From positions 9,251,931 through 9,315,930 of the forward strand of contig CM012955.1 in assembly GCA_000181795.3 (NCBI GenBank): 64,000 nucleotides of DNA, given 5' to 3'. Each line of letters opens with the position of its first letter. Position 1 is the first letter of the stretch. The notes beneath the pieces were generated by a model, which worked only from the letters and a program-made list of their open reading frames with translations, made no database searches and had not been told where the DNA came from. The stretch comes from Trichinella spiralis (lineage: Eukaryota; Nematoda; Enoplea; Trichinellida; Trichinellidae). The position numbers and the translations under genes are program-made. This document shows, piece by piece, positions 45,587 through 58,199 of this stretch.

Positions 45587-47877
45587 GTCGTCACTGTTCG
45601 TCATGGAGTTTGCATGTGTTTTTTTAAACTAACTAGTTTGTTTGTCGCTGTGGTGCTTTTCTGTTTTTATTTGCCTTTCTTGGTGCAGATTATTTCTATG
45701 AATGCAAGGTGGATATTTAAAAGCTTATCTATTTAGTTATTTATTATTTGTTGGTTGAACGTTTTAAAGTTACTTTTTAGCTACCAATCCATTTCTGAGT
45801 GATACCTTTGCATCATCGAATGCTGCTTGTACTCAACCGCCTCCTCCGATGCCACCGCTTCCTGTTGTTGCAGATCCTGAACCAACATGGACTCCAGAAT
45901 TTTCCAACGAAGGTTATAATTGGTTTTCTATTTCATTTTTTATTTATTGGTTGTTTTCTTATATGTTTATGGTTATGTACTTTGGGTTTTTTTATTTTTT
46001 TCAGGGGTTGATCAAAAGTCGCAGCATCCATCGGTGCCGATACATTCAACAGAATCAGCCGCAGAAATTATTGCCCAGCTGAAGCAGAATGCTCAAGGTT
46101 AAAATCAACAATGAAATGAATAGTTTCTTTTTTTTATTTTGCTTTTGTTTAACTGTTTTTAGCTTTGAGCAGTGCAACTCGATTTAAAGCCCCTCAGGCA
46201 TCCCCAGCTGGGATAGCACAACAACAGCAGCCACAACTACCACAGCAGCAGCAGCAGCAGCAGCAACAACAACAACAACAGCAACACCATCAAGAACAGC
46301 AACAACAACAACGATACCAACAACAGCAACATTATTCTGCATTGCAAAGTGGAAGCGTGGAAGCAGCACGAGTTGGAGCACCTGTACATGCCAGCTTACC
46401 GGCACCCATTTCAGGTTATTGAAATCTGACTGTCTAAAATTTTTTATAGTTTCAATGAAAAAACGCTGTTAAATTTTTTAGCACTCAATTTGCCAAAAAA
46501 GCCATCCTTAGATGATGGCTCTGACGGTGAGCCGGATTCTGAATCTTCGAAAATTGCCACTGCGACCGAAGTGACAACGTCCACAACGCACGGAGGCGTC
46601 TACTTGGATACGCCTTTTTGTAAACATTTTGCGTTTGCTGTTTGTTGCTTTTGCTTTGAATTCATTTTCTTTTTTTTAAGCTAACATGGATGCAAGTTAC
46701 AGCTGTACTAATTCGCCGTTGATTCAAAGAGCTTATCATGCAGTTGTCAGTCAAGCTTCACCGGTTCCTCCATATGGTCATGCCACCGGTGATTGGGGTG
46801 GTCAGCAGAGAATACCTACTGCATATAGCGCAGCAGTAGGTGCTCAGCAGCCCGCCGCTGCAGTGACATTCGATGCGAACATTGGTGAGGGCCACGGCCC
46901 TGTTGAAATGTTGTATAATTATTGGAACTGTTGTGTGATAGAAACAGTGATGTGTTGTGCTTGTCATAGTCGATGTTATTTGTTATCATTGAAATTTCGT
47001 TTGCTTTCGAATTTTTAAATTTATTATTAATATTTGCACGACGATGTTTAATTTATGTTTGAAAACGCTCAGGATTTGGTTCCGCTAGTGGAAGTGATTT
47101 GATGAATTTCGGTTCTTCGAAGCAGCCTCCAACAGCAGGAACAGCAGCGAACAGGCTAGGTGGTACGGATTTGGATTCGACCATTGCGAATTTGGCCAAA
47201 AACTTGAGTTTGGATCGAAACAGTCAGGACACGTAAGTCGACTATTGATATTATTTTTTTATTTGTTTTTTCTTGAATGTTATTTTGCGGAGAATATGTA
47301 TTTCAGAAAGGCAAATGGTGCTCGTACCGGGATGATGATGCAGTCGGCAATGTATGGTCAACCGACGCCGACGATGCCACCGCATCCATACATGCAACCA
47401 TATCCGTACATGCAGTTCACGGCAGAAAAAACACCAATAATGATGCAAGGATCGATGATGAATAACGTAAGTGATCTATCTCCCCTTCGATAGAATGGAA
47501 AACATTTTTCCACTTTAAAATATGTTGGCTAATTTTAGTATACGATCAGTAAATGAACGACAGTATGCACATTTATTATTATTATTATTATTATTATTGA
47601 TAATCATTTGCTTATGCATATACTTTCAATGGTCGACTGTTTGTTAATAATTTTGTTGAATTTTATTTAGATGCCCATGCAGATGTACCCAGTGGCACCG
47701 GCAATGTACCAACCGTACTCCAATATGAGACCTGTTGGTGGAACTGGAATACCCGCAGCGCAACATATTCCACCAACTCTAAGTGGGAACGCAGAATGGG
47801 CATCTGCTAATCGACAACATCCACCCGGTTTAGGTGATACATCATCTGCTCAGCAAGATCCTTTCGGTGCGATGTGA
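40423..47877 (+). CDS. PICALM: AP180/CALM clathrin assembly adaptor (UNC-11-like)
   Basis: Twenty exons in phase: 40423-40588, 42449-42591, 42703-42881, 43744-43840, 43911-44022, 44083-44189, 44245-44381, 44458-44587, 44648-44758, 44845-44998, 45072-45212, 45474-45503, 45781-45912, 46005-46097, 46163-46414, 46482-46619, 46681-46884, 47073-47232, 47307-47466, 47671-47877; 950 residues, longer than human CALM. The ANTH domain (about 15-290) is strongly conserved: [22 protein letters not shown] (phosphoinositide-binding lysines), [65 protein letters not shown]. The disordered tail carries NPF and DPF endocytic motifs, a polyglutamine run and [14 protein letters not shown] as in CALM. AP180 proteins bind PIP2, clathrin and v-SNAREs in endocytosis and synaptic-vesicle recycling. 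Exon 8 has two in-frame donors nine bases apart (after 44578 or 44587). Confidence 0.95.
40589..42448. other. Long first intron of AP180 gene
   Basis: About 1.9 kb. A GC-richer patch at 41040-41300 contains ATCGATCGATCG-type sequence, and a TA/TG microsatellite lies at 41785-41822. Such a patch in a first intron may be regulatory; this is inference. No nested gene was seen. Confidence 0.5.
44776..44800. repeat. (TTA)n microsatellite
   Basis: About eight TTA units in the AP180 intron after exon 9. A similar run lies at 47577-47598. Confidence 0.85.
45548..45583. repeat. (TA)n microsatellite
   Basis: About 18 TA units in the AP180 intron between exons 45474-45503 and 45781-45912. Confidence 0.9.
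46228..46343 (+). repeat. CAG/CAA polyglutamine tract inside AP180
   Basis: Mixed CAG and CAA codons in exon 46163-46414 encode runs of Gln broken by His, Glu, Pro, Arg and Tyr. The opposite strand reads Val/Ala, a false ORF. Codon mixing suggests a fairly old tract. Confidence 0.9.
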
Positions 47878-50800
47878 TGTTGAATTTTACTTGAGAAGGA
47901 AGTATTCATATTAACTGGACTTCTTCTTTGATTTTCATTAACAATTTATCATTAAAAAAATTTTTTTTTGCAACTGTAACTGTAACTTTCAGTAATAATA
48001 ATTGGCGATGCCATTGTAGTAGTTCTTTTTCCTGGTGTGGAGCGGTTTTTGATCTAGCAAATGACGAGTCTGAATTTTCGGCTATTCAGTATATAAAACC
48101 GTTATGAAATTTTGCATCAATATTTCAGTGTATTTTCGTTTTATTTTTTTGTTATTTTTGGCGTCGTCGTTTTTGTGTTGGTTTTTCAATTACTAAATAC
48201 AATTTTATAAATCATGTTTTTGTACCTTCTCTTTCCCAGTGCTTTTTCTCGCAAGATCATTGTTCGTTGTTTTCGATGACGTTTTCTGATCGAAAAGCAT
48301 CGATTCTCTTTTTTGGAATATGATTTCACAGCAGATTTTTATTGGTCTGCTTGTGATTTTGTTGTGTAATCTCTTTTTGAACTACCGCTTTCCAGTTGTG
48401 CATATGAATGAACTGCGTGCACAGTATCACTGACAAAAGAGGTGGGATATTTCTTTTCCTCATCCTCTACTTTGATTTTTTTGAAGCTTCTTATCAACAA
48501 CCCTTTTCTGAGCAGTGTTGTCGATAGCATATGCATGCAACATGTTGTTGGCGTATAAACTTATGCTACTTTTTCTTATTACTTTAAATTTTTATCTGAA
48601 ACTTTTGAACTAGATGTTTTGACAAGGAAAAGAGCAGGATGATGTTTTGTGATTTTATGTGTGTATTGTGGAATTTTGTTTTTCCCGTGATGACAATGAT
48701 TGTTTCGACAGACATGATTGCTTTATTATTATTACAGGTGATTCACGAAAACCACGTTAAATGACAATGATCGAAGAGTAAATTAAATTTATATTTTTTA
48801 TATCGCAAAACTTATTGTGTGCATGTTGTTTCCAGTCAGTTGCTAACGTAAAACGCATTTCTCATTTCACATGAACAAAGTTATTTTTCTGATGAACGAA
48901 CAGTCGTTAAAAACAGTTAAATTGCACTGGACGTTGAATTTTCTAACTATAACTTCGAGGGATTTAATTTTGCTAAAAACAATTTTCACTGTGAACTGTT
49001 TGCCAGCTTTGGGCATGATAAGCCAAGTGATTGTCGCGTAAAAGTCTTCAAAATTCAATTTATCTTTCGTTCATTTCGATAATGCCATTGTAGTAATAAT
49101 GATAGCGCATTAAAAATGAATAACAATTGACGAATCAGCAAAACAAAAAGAAGGAAACAGCTTTTATAATGAATACTATTATAAAGGGAAGAAATATTTA
49201 CGAACAAAATGCATATTTAATAATATTATGTGCAAAAATGTTGAATATGAAACAAAAAATAGAAGAAAGAAAATGAACACTGCTAAATTATTGCATAATT
49301 AGTATTATTATCAGTATTATTACGCTGTTTACTAAGATATAAATTTCAACTGGAACCAATACAGTAAGACAGTTCACGGTTTAGTAATTCAAATCGGTTG
49401 TACAAGTATAATGGCTAAAATTGTTAAAATTGACATTTTTAATGGCAGATTTTGTACCAAAATTTACCATACAACGAATTTTGCATTAAAATTTCAGTAA
49501 GAAGAAATATCAGTTTCTAAAGTATCAAAAAATTAACAACATAGCTTCAGTTTTATATAGTGTATCTTAAGTTAAAAGAATAAATAAAAATTTTTGAATA
49601 ATTTCTCAATGAAAAGCCGAAAGACTACTCAACAGTGAATGTTGTTTATTTGTCACCATAAGTTTAACCTGCACATTTTTAAATTTCATACTGTCGCCTA
49701 AGGTGCAGTCTTGAGCATTGTTCTACTAAATTCGGTTGAATACTGCGTTTCAAAATCGACAGCGTAGCATTTCCCGCCAACGGTTCCTTCTTTGATCTCA
49801 TCTTTGTAAGTGTGATTTTTATTTTTTCTCATCAACATTGTCAACACATTATACGGCATGATCAACGTATAACTGAATTTCGAATGCTTGTTCTTTTTAA
49901 CAACTCGGGCAGCACATGCATGTTTTTTATGTTTTTTTGAAAAAAGTTTCTCTTTATTTAATGTTCAGGTAATTATTAATAATTTTTTTAATTTTTAATT
50001 TAGTTTTATATTGCCGGGAGGGTCCAAGTTCATCATTTAAATATGCTCCAATATTATAGCACATTATTTTCTGCTATTTAAATTGAATAATTTTATTGCA
50101 GTGTTAATTGTCTCTTGTTGAAAATCATTTTTTTCTCTATTATCTCTTTGCTTATCTGTTCACGCTATTTTCTGTCTTATTTGTCGTCCGCAAGTTAATT
50201 GACTGTTGTCCAGTTCGAGGTTGTCCGTATTTTTTCCATTTCGCTCTAGTTTCGAATGAAACATATTTCATCTGTCATTATTTAAGTCATGCTGGAATTT
50301 AGCCTAAATTATGGAGGTTTTACCAGATGGGGATTGTTCTGATTATTTTCAAATAAGTGCTATCATCTTCAGGGAAGTCTGTAAAGTTTTAGTTTTTGGC
50401 ACGTAAAAGCATCTTCTCATATGTAAATTATTCTAGTTTGGGTTTCTTTTGTTGTAGAAGCTTTTTTCTGATCCTGAATCAATTGATCGATAATATTAAT
50501 ATGTCATTATGTTAATTTCGTAGTATTATTGCAGTTATGTCTTCTTCAGTCTGCTTTCGCCTTATCTCACGGTTATGTGACGGTATTTCTTATAATCATT
50601 TTGGAGAAAGTATTGTAAATTTCAATGATTAGAAATTGAATCTTCTAAACGATTAGAATAACAAGTTCTTATTTTGTTGTGAAATTGTATCTTCCCTCAA
50701 ATGTAGTGAACTGAGTCTACGTTTTCCACGAATTTTCATTGCTCGCCTTCTTGGTTTTGAATTTCAGTTTTATCCTACTCAGATTCGTTGATTGAATTTC

Positions 50801-52333
50801 GCATTATCACATTTTGAGCTTAAGTTGTTCCTCGATTTGTCTGTTGTCATACTGTAAGTGATTGTCAAGTTGAAGTTCGACAGTGGGATTCAAAATCCTT
50901 AATTGTTTGTCGGTTTTAGGTCTTTGAATTTATTTTTGTTTGTAGAAGTTGCAACAGAAGTTCAAACTGTGATTTTTACTTATTTCAAACCTAGCCGTTT
51001 TTTACTGTGTAATTGGTTTCGTTAGCTTAACTGTAAAATTGTATTTATCATATATATATATATATATACATTTTGGAAAACTTTTCATAATTTTAATCTT
51101 TTCTGCGTCCAAAGTGCACTTCATGTTGAAAGTTTCACATCAACACGTTTCTTGCCAATGGGAATATTCTTTTCCATGAAAGCATAACTTATTTATGTAT
51201 ATTTTGTTACGTTTGTCACTTTCTAAGTATGCGCAGCATTGCAATTATAAAATAGACTGCGATATTATGTTAGAATGAAATTTTGTTCTTTGACGAATGT
51301 TTTGTTTAACTGAATTTTTACCGATATGCAAATGAAAATGACCACTGCTGACCTGTGCATACTACTACTACTAATAATAATAATGTAATTATTATTAATC
51401 TTTTTGCAAAAATGGAAAGCAGTATAATTTGTCAAAAATTAGATTTTTTGTTGTTATTTGATTTCACCTTTTTCTAATTTTTTTACTTTCATATTTATCG
51501 ATCGTTTCTGCCAAAGATTGACAGCAGGGAAATTTTCTGCTGTTCAGTTTGGGTTTGTCATTTTTCTTCAAGAATCAATTTATCTTCTTAGTCAAAGTCT
51601 GAGCGTGTTTTTGCAGCCGGATCAGTCTGGACTGCGATTTTTTTCCACTGAGTGGAAGAAATTGCATGCAGTATTGGTTAGTCGATTTGCTGTCGATGTT
51701 GGTTACATTTTCGAGGGAATGTTGTAGTTTTGTGCTTGAACATTCTATGAAACGAGTCAACCCTGTACGAGTGGTGAATAATGTTGTGAAAATTTAGTGG
51801 TTGTGTTTTGGGATGTAAAGTTTTTTTTCACGTATTTGTCGTATGTTATTGTCACTGATGCCAAGGTGATTTGAACGGTTGTCAAGTGTTTTTGTAAAAG
51901 TAGTTTTTTGAATAACATCGCCAAGTAGCATGTTGTTTGTGTGCAGAGGTTGCTAATTTGCCAGCTTTTGCATGTTGTATGCAACACCGTTGTCTCATTT
52001 TTCAGATTTAATCTATCGTTATTGTTATTATTGTTTCTTTTTTGTTAGATTTCAAACTTGCTTAAGTGCAATTGTGTGCGTTCGGTGGCGTGGCTTTTGG
52101 CAGCGTGAAAATTGTTGCTGAAGTATAACAACTGATTTTGTTTGGTTTGGCTTTGCATTTTTTTCTGAATCGCTTGCACGATTGCGTTGGTGAACAGGTC
52201 GCGTGCATTGTGTATCCACTTTGAGCGGTTCCAGCTACGCACTCAGACCACTGCGTTGACAGAATATATTGTAACTACTACTACTGATCGATAAGAAAGA
52301 GGAAGAAGGAAAAGCCGTCTAATCACTTTACCT
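47878..52333. other. Long intergenic region AP180/CNOT2
   Basis: About 4.5 kb of AT-rich DNA. ATTAAA at 47951-47956 is the nearest poly(A)-like signal to the AP180 stop. T-rich and TA-rich simple sequence occurs near 51050-51068. Open frames are short and show no homology I recognise. Upstream noncoding exons and the promoter of CNOT2 are expected near the right end. Confidence 0.5.
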
Positions 52334-53659
52334 ATGCCTTCGAATTCGAAATCAAAGGGGCGTCGAAAAAATGGTAAGTGTTCAGTTTAGCTTTTGCCTT
52401 TGGCGCTTTGCTTGGGTTCTGCGACGGTCGTAGTTGAACCTTATAGCGTCGGTATTTCATACTGCACTGTTGCAGTGAGTACAGGTGAGGGAATCGACTG
52501 GACAATGAGGGATATTGTTTCTGTGTCAACCAAATAAATAAAAGCTTCGCGGATAAATGGGTTGAATTTATTATGCTCGGTCCAGCTTGTTGCACTATTA
52601 TTGCATTTTGGTTTCATCGATCCGCAAACGGTGCTTCTGTTCATATCAGCATTATAAATTGGAAAGACAACACGAAGTCATTCATCATCAGTGAAACATT
52701 GTTCGTGCTCTGTTCCATTGTAAAAAATGCAAACGATGATCTTCGTCAGTTAATTCATAATTCATCTGCAAAGTGGTGGAAATTTTATTTTGATTGCTTT
52801 TTCATTTGCTCGACGTCGAGCTGATTTTCTGCACCACGAACTTATTCAAGTTTTTTATACAAAAACTAAATTTCCGTGATGATGAGTTTTGGTGGTTTGA
52901 CGATTATTTGTTGCTTGTATTCTGTTGTCGCATTCAGTGCGCTCAGTTTGTAATTTCATGCAAAAGACGTGGCATGTGTAGTGTACTGTAGCGAGGTGAC
53001 GTTCAGGTTTCAGTTAGTGGTTATACATTGGCCCGCGGAAATTGTAATAGTCGAGTCGATTTGGAACGTTGATCATTTCGACGAAACAATATTCTTCCCC
53101 GGTGGCAGTTGGCGGAGCGGAAACTACAATCATAGTTGTGGGCTTTTTTGGAAAAGAAGATGAAGCGTGTTATGCTTACGCGTACACTCACGCGTGTTTC
53201 AGATTGAACTTTTTTCTCTGCTCTAGAAGTGCCAGGCAAGTGGACTATAGTAAGCTACCTGTCTGGGTGGCTGGCTGAATGGCTGTCTGTCTGTCTGCCT
53301 GACTGGCTGGCTGCTTGACTGAGCGACTGGACGGCTTGCTAGAAGTGAGTTGCGCAAGCACGACGCACGTGAGGAAGTGCGATGGTGGAGTTCGGTGTGT
53401 ACATGTTTTCAAACTCTGTCGACTAAAATCAACGATCATCATTTTTTCAGAATATATTTATCATCATCAACTTTTTTCAATATTTATTCTTTTCAGTTGT
53501 TCACAGTAATTAATCTTGTTGCTGATAACATCGCAGATGACGAAGATGATAGTGTAGATGTTTGATTTTGTTTTCTTTAAAAAAATATTTTATTTTGTTT
53601 TCGTTCATTTCAGAAGAGGAAAGTTGAAGCGAGTTATATATATATATATATATAATATC

Positions 53660-53690
<31 letters not shown>

Positions 53691-56600
53691 TTGATAGAAA
53701 TAAAGATAGAAATGCGTTTGTTTTAGGCGGCTTCGGAGGAGGTCGTCAATTTGCTGGTGGTACAGGAGGAAACTTGAACGATTCTAAGGACTTGAATTAT
53801 ACATTTGCTGGGCAACAACAGCAGATGTCGAACAAGCAGCAACAGCCAATGGACCGTGCCAACGGCGCCGGCTTGTACGGTCGGTTTTGCCCCACCGGCG
53901 CAAGCAGGAGTTACGGCGATACGGGATACCAGCAGCCGTTGAGCTTGAATGAAAACGACTTTCCATCGTTGTCGTCGAACAGGTCGATCAGTTACGGTGG
54001 GACGACCGGCCCGGCGCCTGGTCACCGCAATGCCGCTTCCGGGGGCCGTTTTTCTTCTTACAACCGAAATTGTAAAGTTCTCTTGGCATTAGCTGACGGA
54101 TGAGGATGTTGTGTTTTTTTCTTACAAAAGCTACTTTTCAGCTTCGTCGCTTGGGTCGGGTTCGTCGAGACCACCTCACCACGTACAGCAACAAGAAAGT
54201 CAGCCTGAATTTCAAATTCAGAATGAAGATTTTCCAGCCCTGCCCGGCACACTGGATTCCAGTTCAACTGTAGTTGTAAGTTTGATATTCACGAATGAAG
54301 GAGGGGTGAAAATTGGTTGGGGCTTAGTAGTAAAGCAGTTAGCAAAAAAAAGTAGTAGCGAAATGAATAATAGGAAAGATCATCATCGTCAGATCAAGTT
54401 TCCTTTTTGGTTTTCGCATATTTGCAATGCAAAAACGATTATTTTTCCAACGTTGTTATGATTGTTTGTTTGAGAGAAGGGAAAATTCTTTTTTACTCAG
54501 CACAGCTTCAGATGTTGAACAAAAATTACCATTAGCATTGGTTTCTTTGTTTTGTATTTCAGTTGGGAAGTTTCGTCTGTTATTGACGGTTGTGTTGATT
54601 TGCTTTTTTTAAATTTTTTAAATTTGTTTAAAATGGTAGTGAAAATAATTGTTCCAGTGTTGAACCGGTACAACGGGTTTGTCGGCTGCGAAATCAGCTC
54701 AACCAACAGCGTTGCAGCCGGCGGCATGTGTAGAATGAACATTTTTTGCGTTGAAGTGTGTTTTAATTTTTCATATGACACTTTATGCAGTTGTGCTTTC
54801 ATAACAACAACAACTAAAACAACAGTAAGCTGAGTTTTGCTTCTCGCGTATTTTTTTTCACTCGTCATTTCCTCCAATCCGTCCATCTATCCAACTAACC
54901 ACACTATCTATGCATAGACGTGTAATCACACCTTGAATGCTTTTGCATAGAGATGCTTTTTGCTTTTCTTGAACTTTATTTTGTTTTTAATTGTTTTTTC
55001 TTAAATGTTTATTTGGCAATATTTGTTTGTTTGCCTGACGTCGATGCTAAATAATTAATTGGTTGTTGTTTTGAAGTGGGAGTTTTTTTTTACTTTTCAC
55101 AATAAGCAAACGAACATAGAGTATTTAAGAAAGGAACGTGAAAGAAATTATTATTGTAGAGAAGGAGAGAAAAAAAAAGCTGCAGTACTACTCTTATTAT
55201 CCTATGATTACTTTGAAGCGTGCTTGTTAATTATTTTTTATTGTTGTTTTTCTGCATTTTTTGTCATACATCGCAGACAGTCGAAAATAACTATTTAGCC
55301 AGTTATTAGCCAAGCAGGCGATGATGAGTAGATTTTTTTTCATACGATGAAGAGGGGTACATGCATGCTGGCTGAAAAAGCACTGTGATGAAAAGCGATC
55401 GGGTTGCTAGTTTCTGGTCGATCAGGTGCTATATATTTATATTTTTATTTATTTATTTTGGGCCATTTTACTGAGCTGAACATTTGTTTACCCTATGCTT
55501 TTGTTTTGAGCAGTTGAATTTCTGTTTCATTTTGTCTCAGCTGTTTTTCTCAACGGTGACAAGAGAAAATATTGTTGTTTGCCACAGTTGGTCAATTTTT
55601 ACAATGACGTCATTATTAGGAATTTCAAATGTTACCTGACAGCTTTTGAATTTATAGACTTGATTGTTAATTGTTTAGGAAATTGTTTTCAAAAAAAGGA
55701 AAATAAGTAATAATCAGTTATTAATACTGAATATCGGTAAATAAATCACAGTCAGTCAAAAGACAGACAGACAATGAGAGTAGCAGACTTGTATTAGGTA
55801 TTGATAATTGTTATTAGGTAGCATACCGGCTTGCACACTATCTTTGTGCAGCATGTGTGTGTGTATGTGTGTAGCTGTTTTCTGAGTAAATTCTATTGCT
55901 TGTTGTTGTTTGTCAGCCCGACCAACTGAGATTAATGTTTGAATTTTGTCGATTTCAGGAGACGTCCGGAAACGGCCCCATGCCTCCTCATCAAGGAGTA
56001 TACTTGATGCCAGACGGTGAAAAAGTTTCCTCTAAATATCCAACGGTTAATAAAAAAACGAAGATTTTCTTTTCATTTTAGGTACAGTTACCGGCTTGCA
56101 AGTCGGTATGCTGCGAGATCATTTTGGTATGGGTGCGGCGGCGGTGTTTTTTCAAAAGCTGCCCACTATGGATGCAAATTTGGTCGCACTGTACGTCGGC
56201 GAAGATCTTACTCAGGTTGGCGTGGATTTGACTTCACGCGAGTAGGTTTTCATTATTCATTGATTTTATTGATTATTTGAAATAATATTTAAATTTTTTT
56301 GTCATATTTTTGTTTTTTGTGTTTCAGGCAGAACTTGTTTCCAAGCTTTGCGGGTTCGCTGGCGGATGGACCGTTGCCATGTCACAACATGGAAGGAGAT
56401 ATTCCAGAGGAATATCTTACTCATTCGAGAGTTTGTGAAAGGGTTTTGCCGGTGAAGTTGAATCGTTACAACGAAGATTTGCTGTTTTTTATGTTCTACA
56501 CGTTTGTTGGCGAATCTTACCAAATTGGCGCCGCAGCTGAACTGTATGTATAAATAAAAAACAGATAATAAATAAATGAATAAATTACATTAAAAAAACA

Positions 56601-57188
56601 AAAGTATAAATGTGTGTGTGGGTGCGCGCCTACGTGCGCTCGCATGTAAAATTTAGTACTGTATTGGTGGCCTGGAAAAGAAATACTAGCAGAGTTGATG
56701 GTGTTTTACAGGTACCAACGGGATTGGCGCTATCACAAAGAAGAGCGCATTTGGTTAACGCGGGCACCTGGAATGGTTCCGACTGAAAAAAATGCCACTT
56801 ATGAGCAGGGCTTGTATTACGTGTTTGATCCACTGCTGTGGCGTAAGGTAAGCTTCAGACTGACGAAGAATCCTTTTTTTTTCTTTCTTTAGTTTCTTTT
56901 TAAACAACATTGTCATCATGTTATCCTTTTATTTGTAACCCGCTTACATGATGCCTGCAGGTTGCGAGAGAAATGGTGCTTGAATACAGCAAGCTGGAGG
57001 ATCGTCCATTGATAGAAGGATTTCCACAGCATATGTCTGTACCAGTAAATATGCCGCAGCAACAGCAGACGGCACAGCAGCAGCAACAACCAATGGCGGC
57101 ACCTAAGCAGCCGCACATTCCAACGCCTCAGCAGCAACAACATCAACAACAGCAGCAGGCGCCGCATTTATTCATGAAACCGTCTTAA
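52334..57188 (+). CDS. CNOT2: CCR4-NOT transcription complex subunit 2 (NOT2)
   Basis: Eight exons in phase: 52334-52373, 53691-54071 (or 53727-54071), 54142-54275, 55959-56016, 56082-56241, 56328-56543, 56712-56847, 56961-57188; about 450 residues. The disordered N-terminal half holds two FPAL-type motifs, ENDFPSLSS and NEDFPALPGT, as in animal CNOT2. The NOT-box domain (about 205-395) is clear: HFGMGAAAVFF, MVALYVGEDLTQVGVDL-like block, IPEEYLTHSRVCERVLPVKLNRYNEDLLFFMFY, RDWRYHKEERIWLTRAPGMVP, YYVFDPLLWRKVAREMVLEYSKLEDRP. A Gln-rich tail (MPQQQQ..) follows that human CNOT2 lacks. CNOT2 pairs with CNOT3 and docks on CNOT1 in the deadenylase complex that shortens mRNA tails. The first 13-codon exon is chosen by ATG, donor and phase only and could be wrong; intron 1 spans 1.3 kb. 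Confidence 0.9.
53283..53340. repeat. (CTGN)n tetranucleotide repeat
   Basis: Imperfect CTGT/CTGC/CTGA/CTGG units over about 58 bases in CNOT2 intron 1. Confidence 0.75.
53637..53684. repeat. (TA)n(GT)n microsatellite beside a splice acceptor
   Basis: A TA run then a GT run ends six bases before the TTTTCAG acceptor of CNOT2 exon 2, replacing the usual pyrimidine tract. Confidence 0.85.
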
Positions 57189-58096
57189 ACTGTCAGGTCC
57201 TGTACATGTGGAAAGTTGCATACGAGTGTTTGTTTACTACTAGAATAAAGCTTGCCTTTTTGCAGTTTTTCTCCGTCGTATTGCCACACATTTTGGAAAG
57301 AGAAGTATTTATTTATATTCATCTATTTGCATGTTGTTAATCATACCGAACGTAATTTTTGACTCAGTGCAACTGTTGTGACTTATTGCAGAAATTATCG
57401 AAGACGAATGTTATTCCTTTTGGAAATTAAATAAAAAAAGAAGATAAATGTTGAAATTTTTTGAAGGCAAAAATGATGAAGTATGATTTTTACGTGCATG
57501 AAATTTCATTCATAAAACATGTGAGTATGAAGGTTTCTGAAACACATCGAAATTATGCATGTATAGAACAAATTCCCTGTCCGTGGTGAAGCATTCCTCT
57601 TATATAAAAAGCATTCTGCCGTGTTGCATTTCGGCCTCTTCCGCTGAACACCGGCACCGATTCGCCTCTGCTCTGACAGTTGCGCTTACGATTAAGCACC
57701 ATTCTCTTCTTTAGCATATCTGCTGTTCTCTCACAGCAGGCGCCAGTTGACTGACTTGACTGGTGAAGCTAGCACGTCAGCCGGACCTGGTTAAGCTGGA
57801 ATGGAATGTTTTGGTCATTGCGTCATTTCCAAGAATTGAGCTCCTAGGTCAACATCATGAGTTGCGTCACCCTGGACGTTGACCCACTTCTTTAGGATTT
57901 GCGCTTCATATTTGGTGCATACCGGGTTCCAATTCCTTCCGGAACAGTAACTTTATTGCCTATTTAATGCATACAGTGTTACAGTAATTGTTATTTCAAA
58001 ATTTTAATGGCACATAATTTACAAACAGTTTATAAGCGCTAAAAATTATGAGAAGCAACATTCTTCAAGTTATATGAATCTCAATTTTTGCAACAT
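57189..58096. other. Convergent intergenic region CNOT2/SZRD1
   Basis: About 900 bases. AATAAA at 57244-57249 lies 56 bases past the CNOT2 stop; minus-strand AATAAA at 57952-57957 lies about 140 bases past the proposed SZRD1 stop. The block 57600-57940 is clearly richer in G and C than its surroundings, but contains no ORF of 60 codons or more on either strand. Confidence 0.55.
57244..57249 (+). terminator. Candidate poly(A) signal for CNOT2
   Basis: AATAAA 56 bases downstream of the CNOT2 stop codon. Confidence 0.5.
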
Positions 58097-58165
58097 CTAA
58101 TCACGGACATCTTCGTCGTTCGGCTTCATACCAAGGGAGTGACTGTTTCTACATACATACATACA

Positions 58166-58199
<34 letters not shown>

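Larger units (their letters stand above)
52374..53690. other. First intron of CNOT2
   Basis: About 1.3 kb. The part from 52970 to 53340 is clearly richer in G and C and ends in CTGN tetranucleotide repeats (53283-53340). A (TA)n(GT)n microsatellite (53637-53684) immediately precedes the acceptor. Overlapping ORFs on both strands have no homology I recognise. Confidence 0.5.

Noticed and set aside
46184-46405. Minus-strand Val/Ala-rich ORF
   Set aside because: It is the antisense shadow of the AP180 polyglutamine tract.
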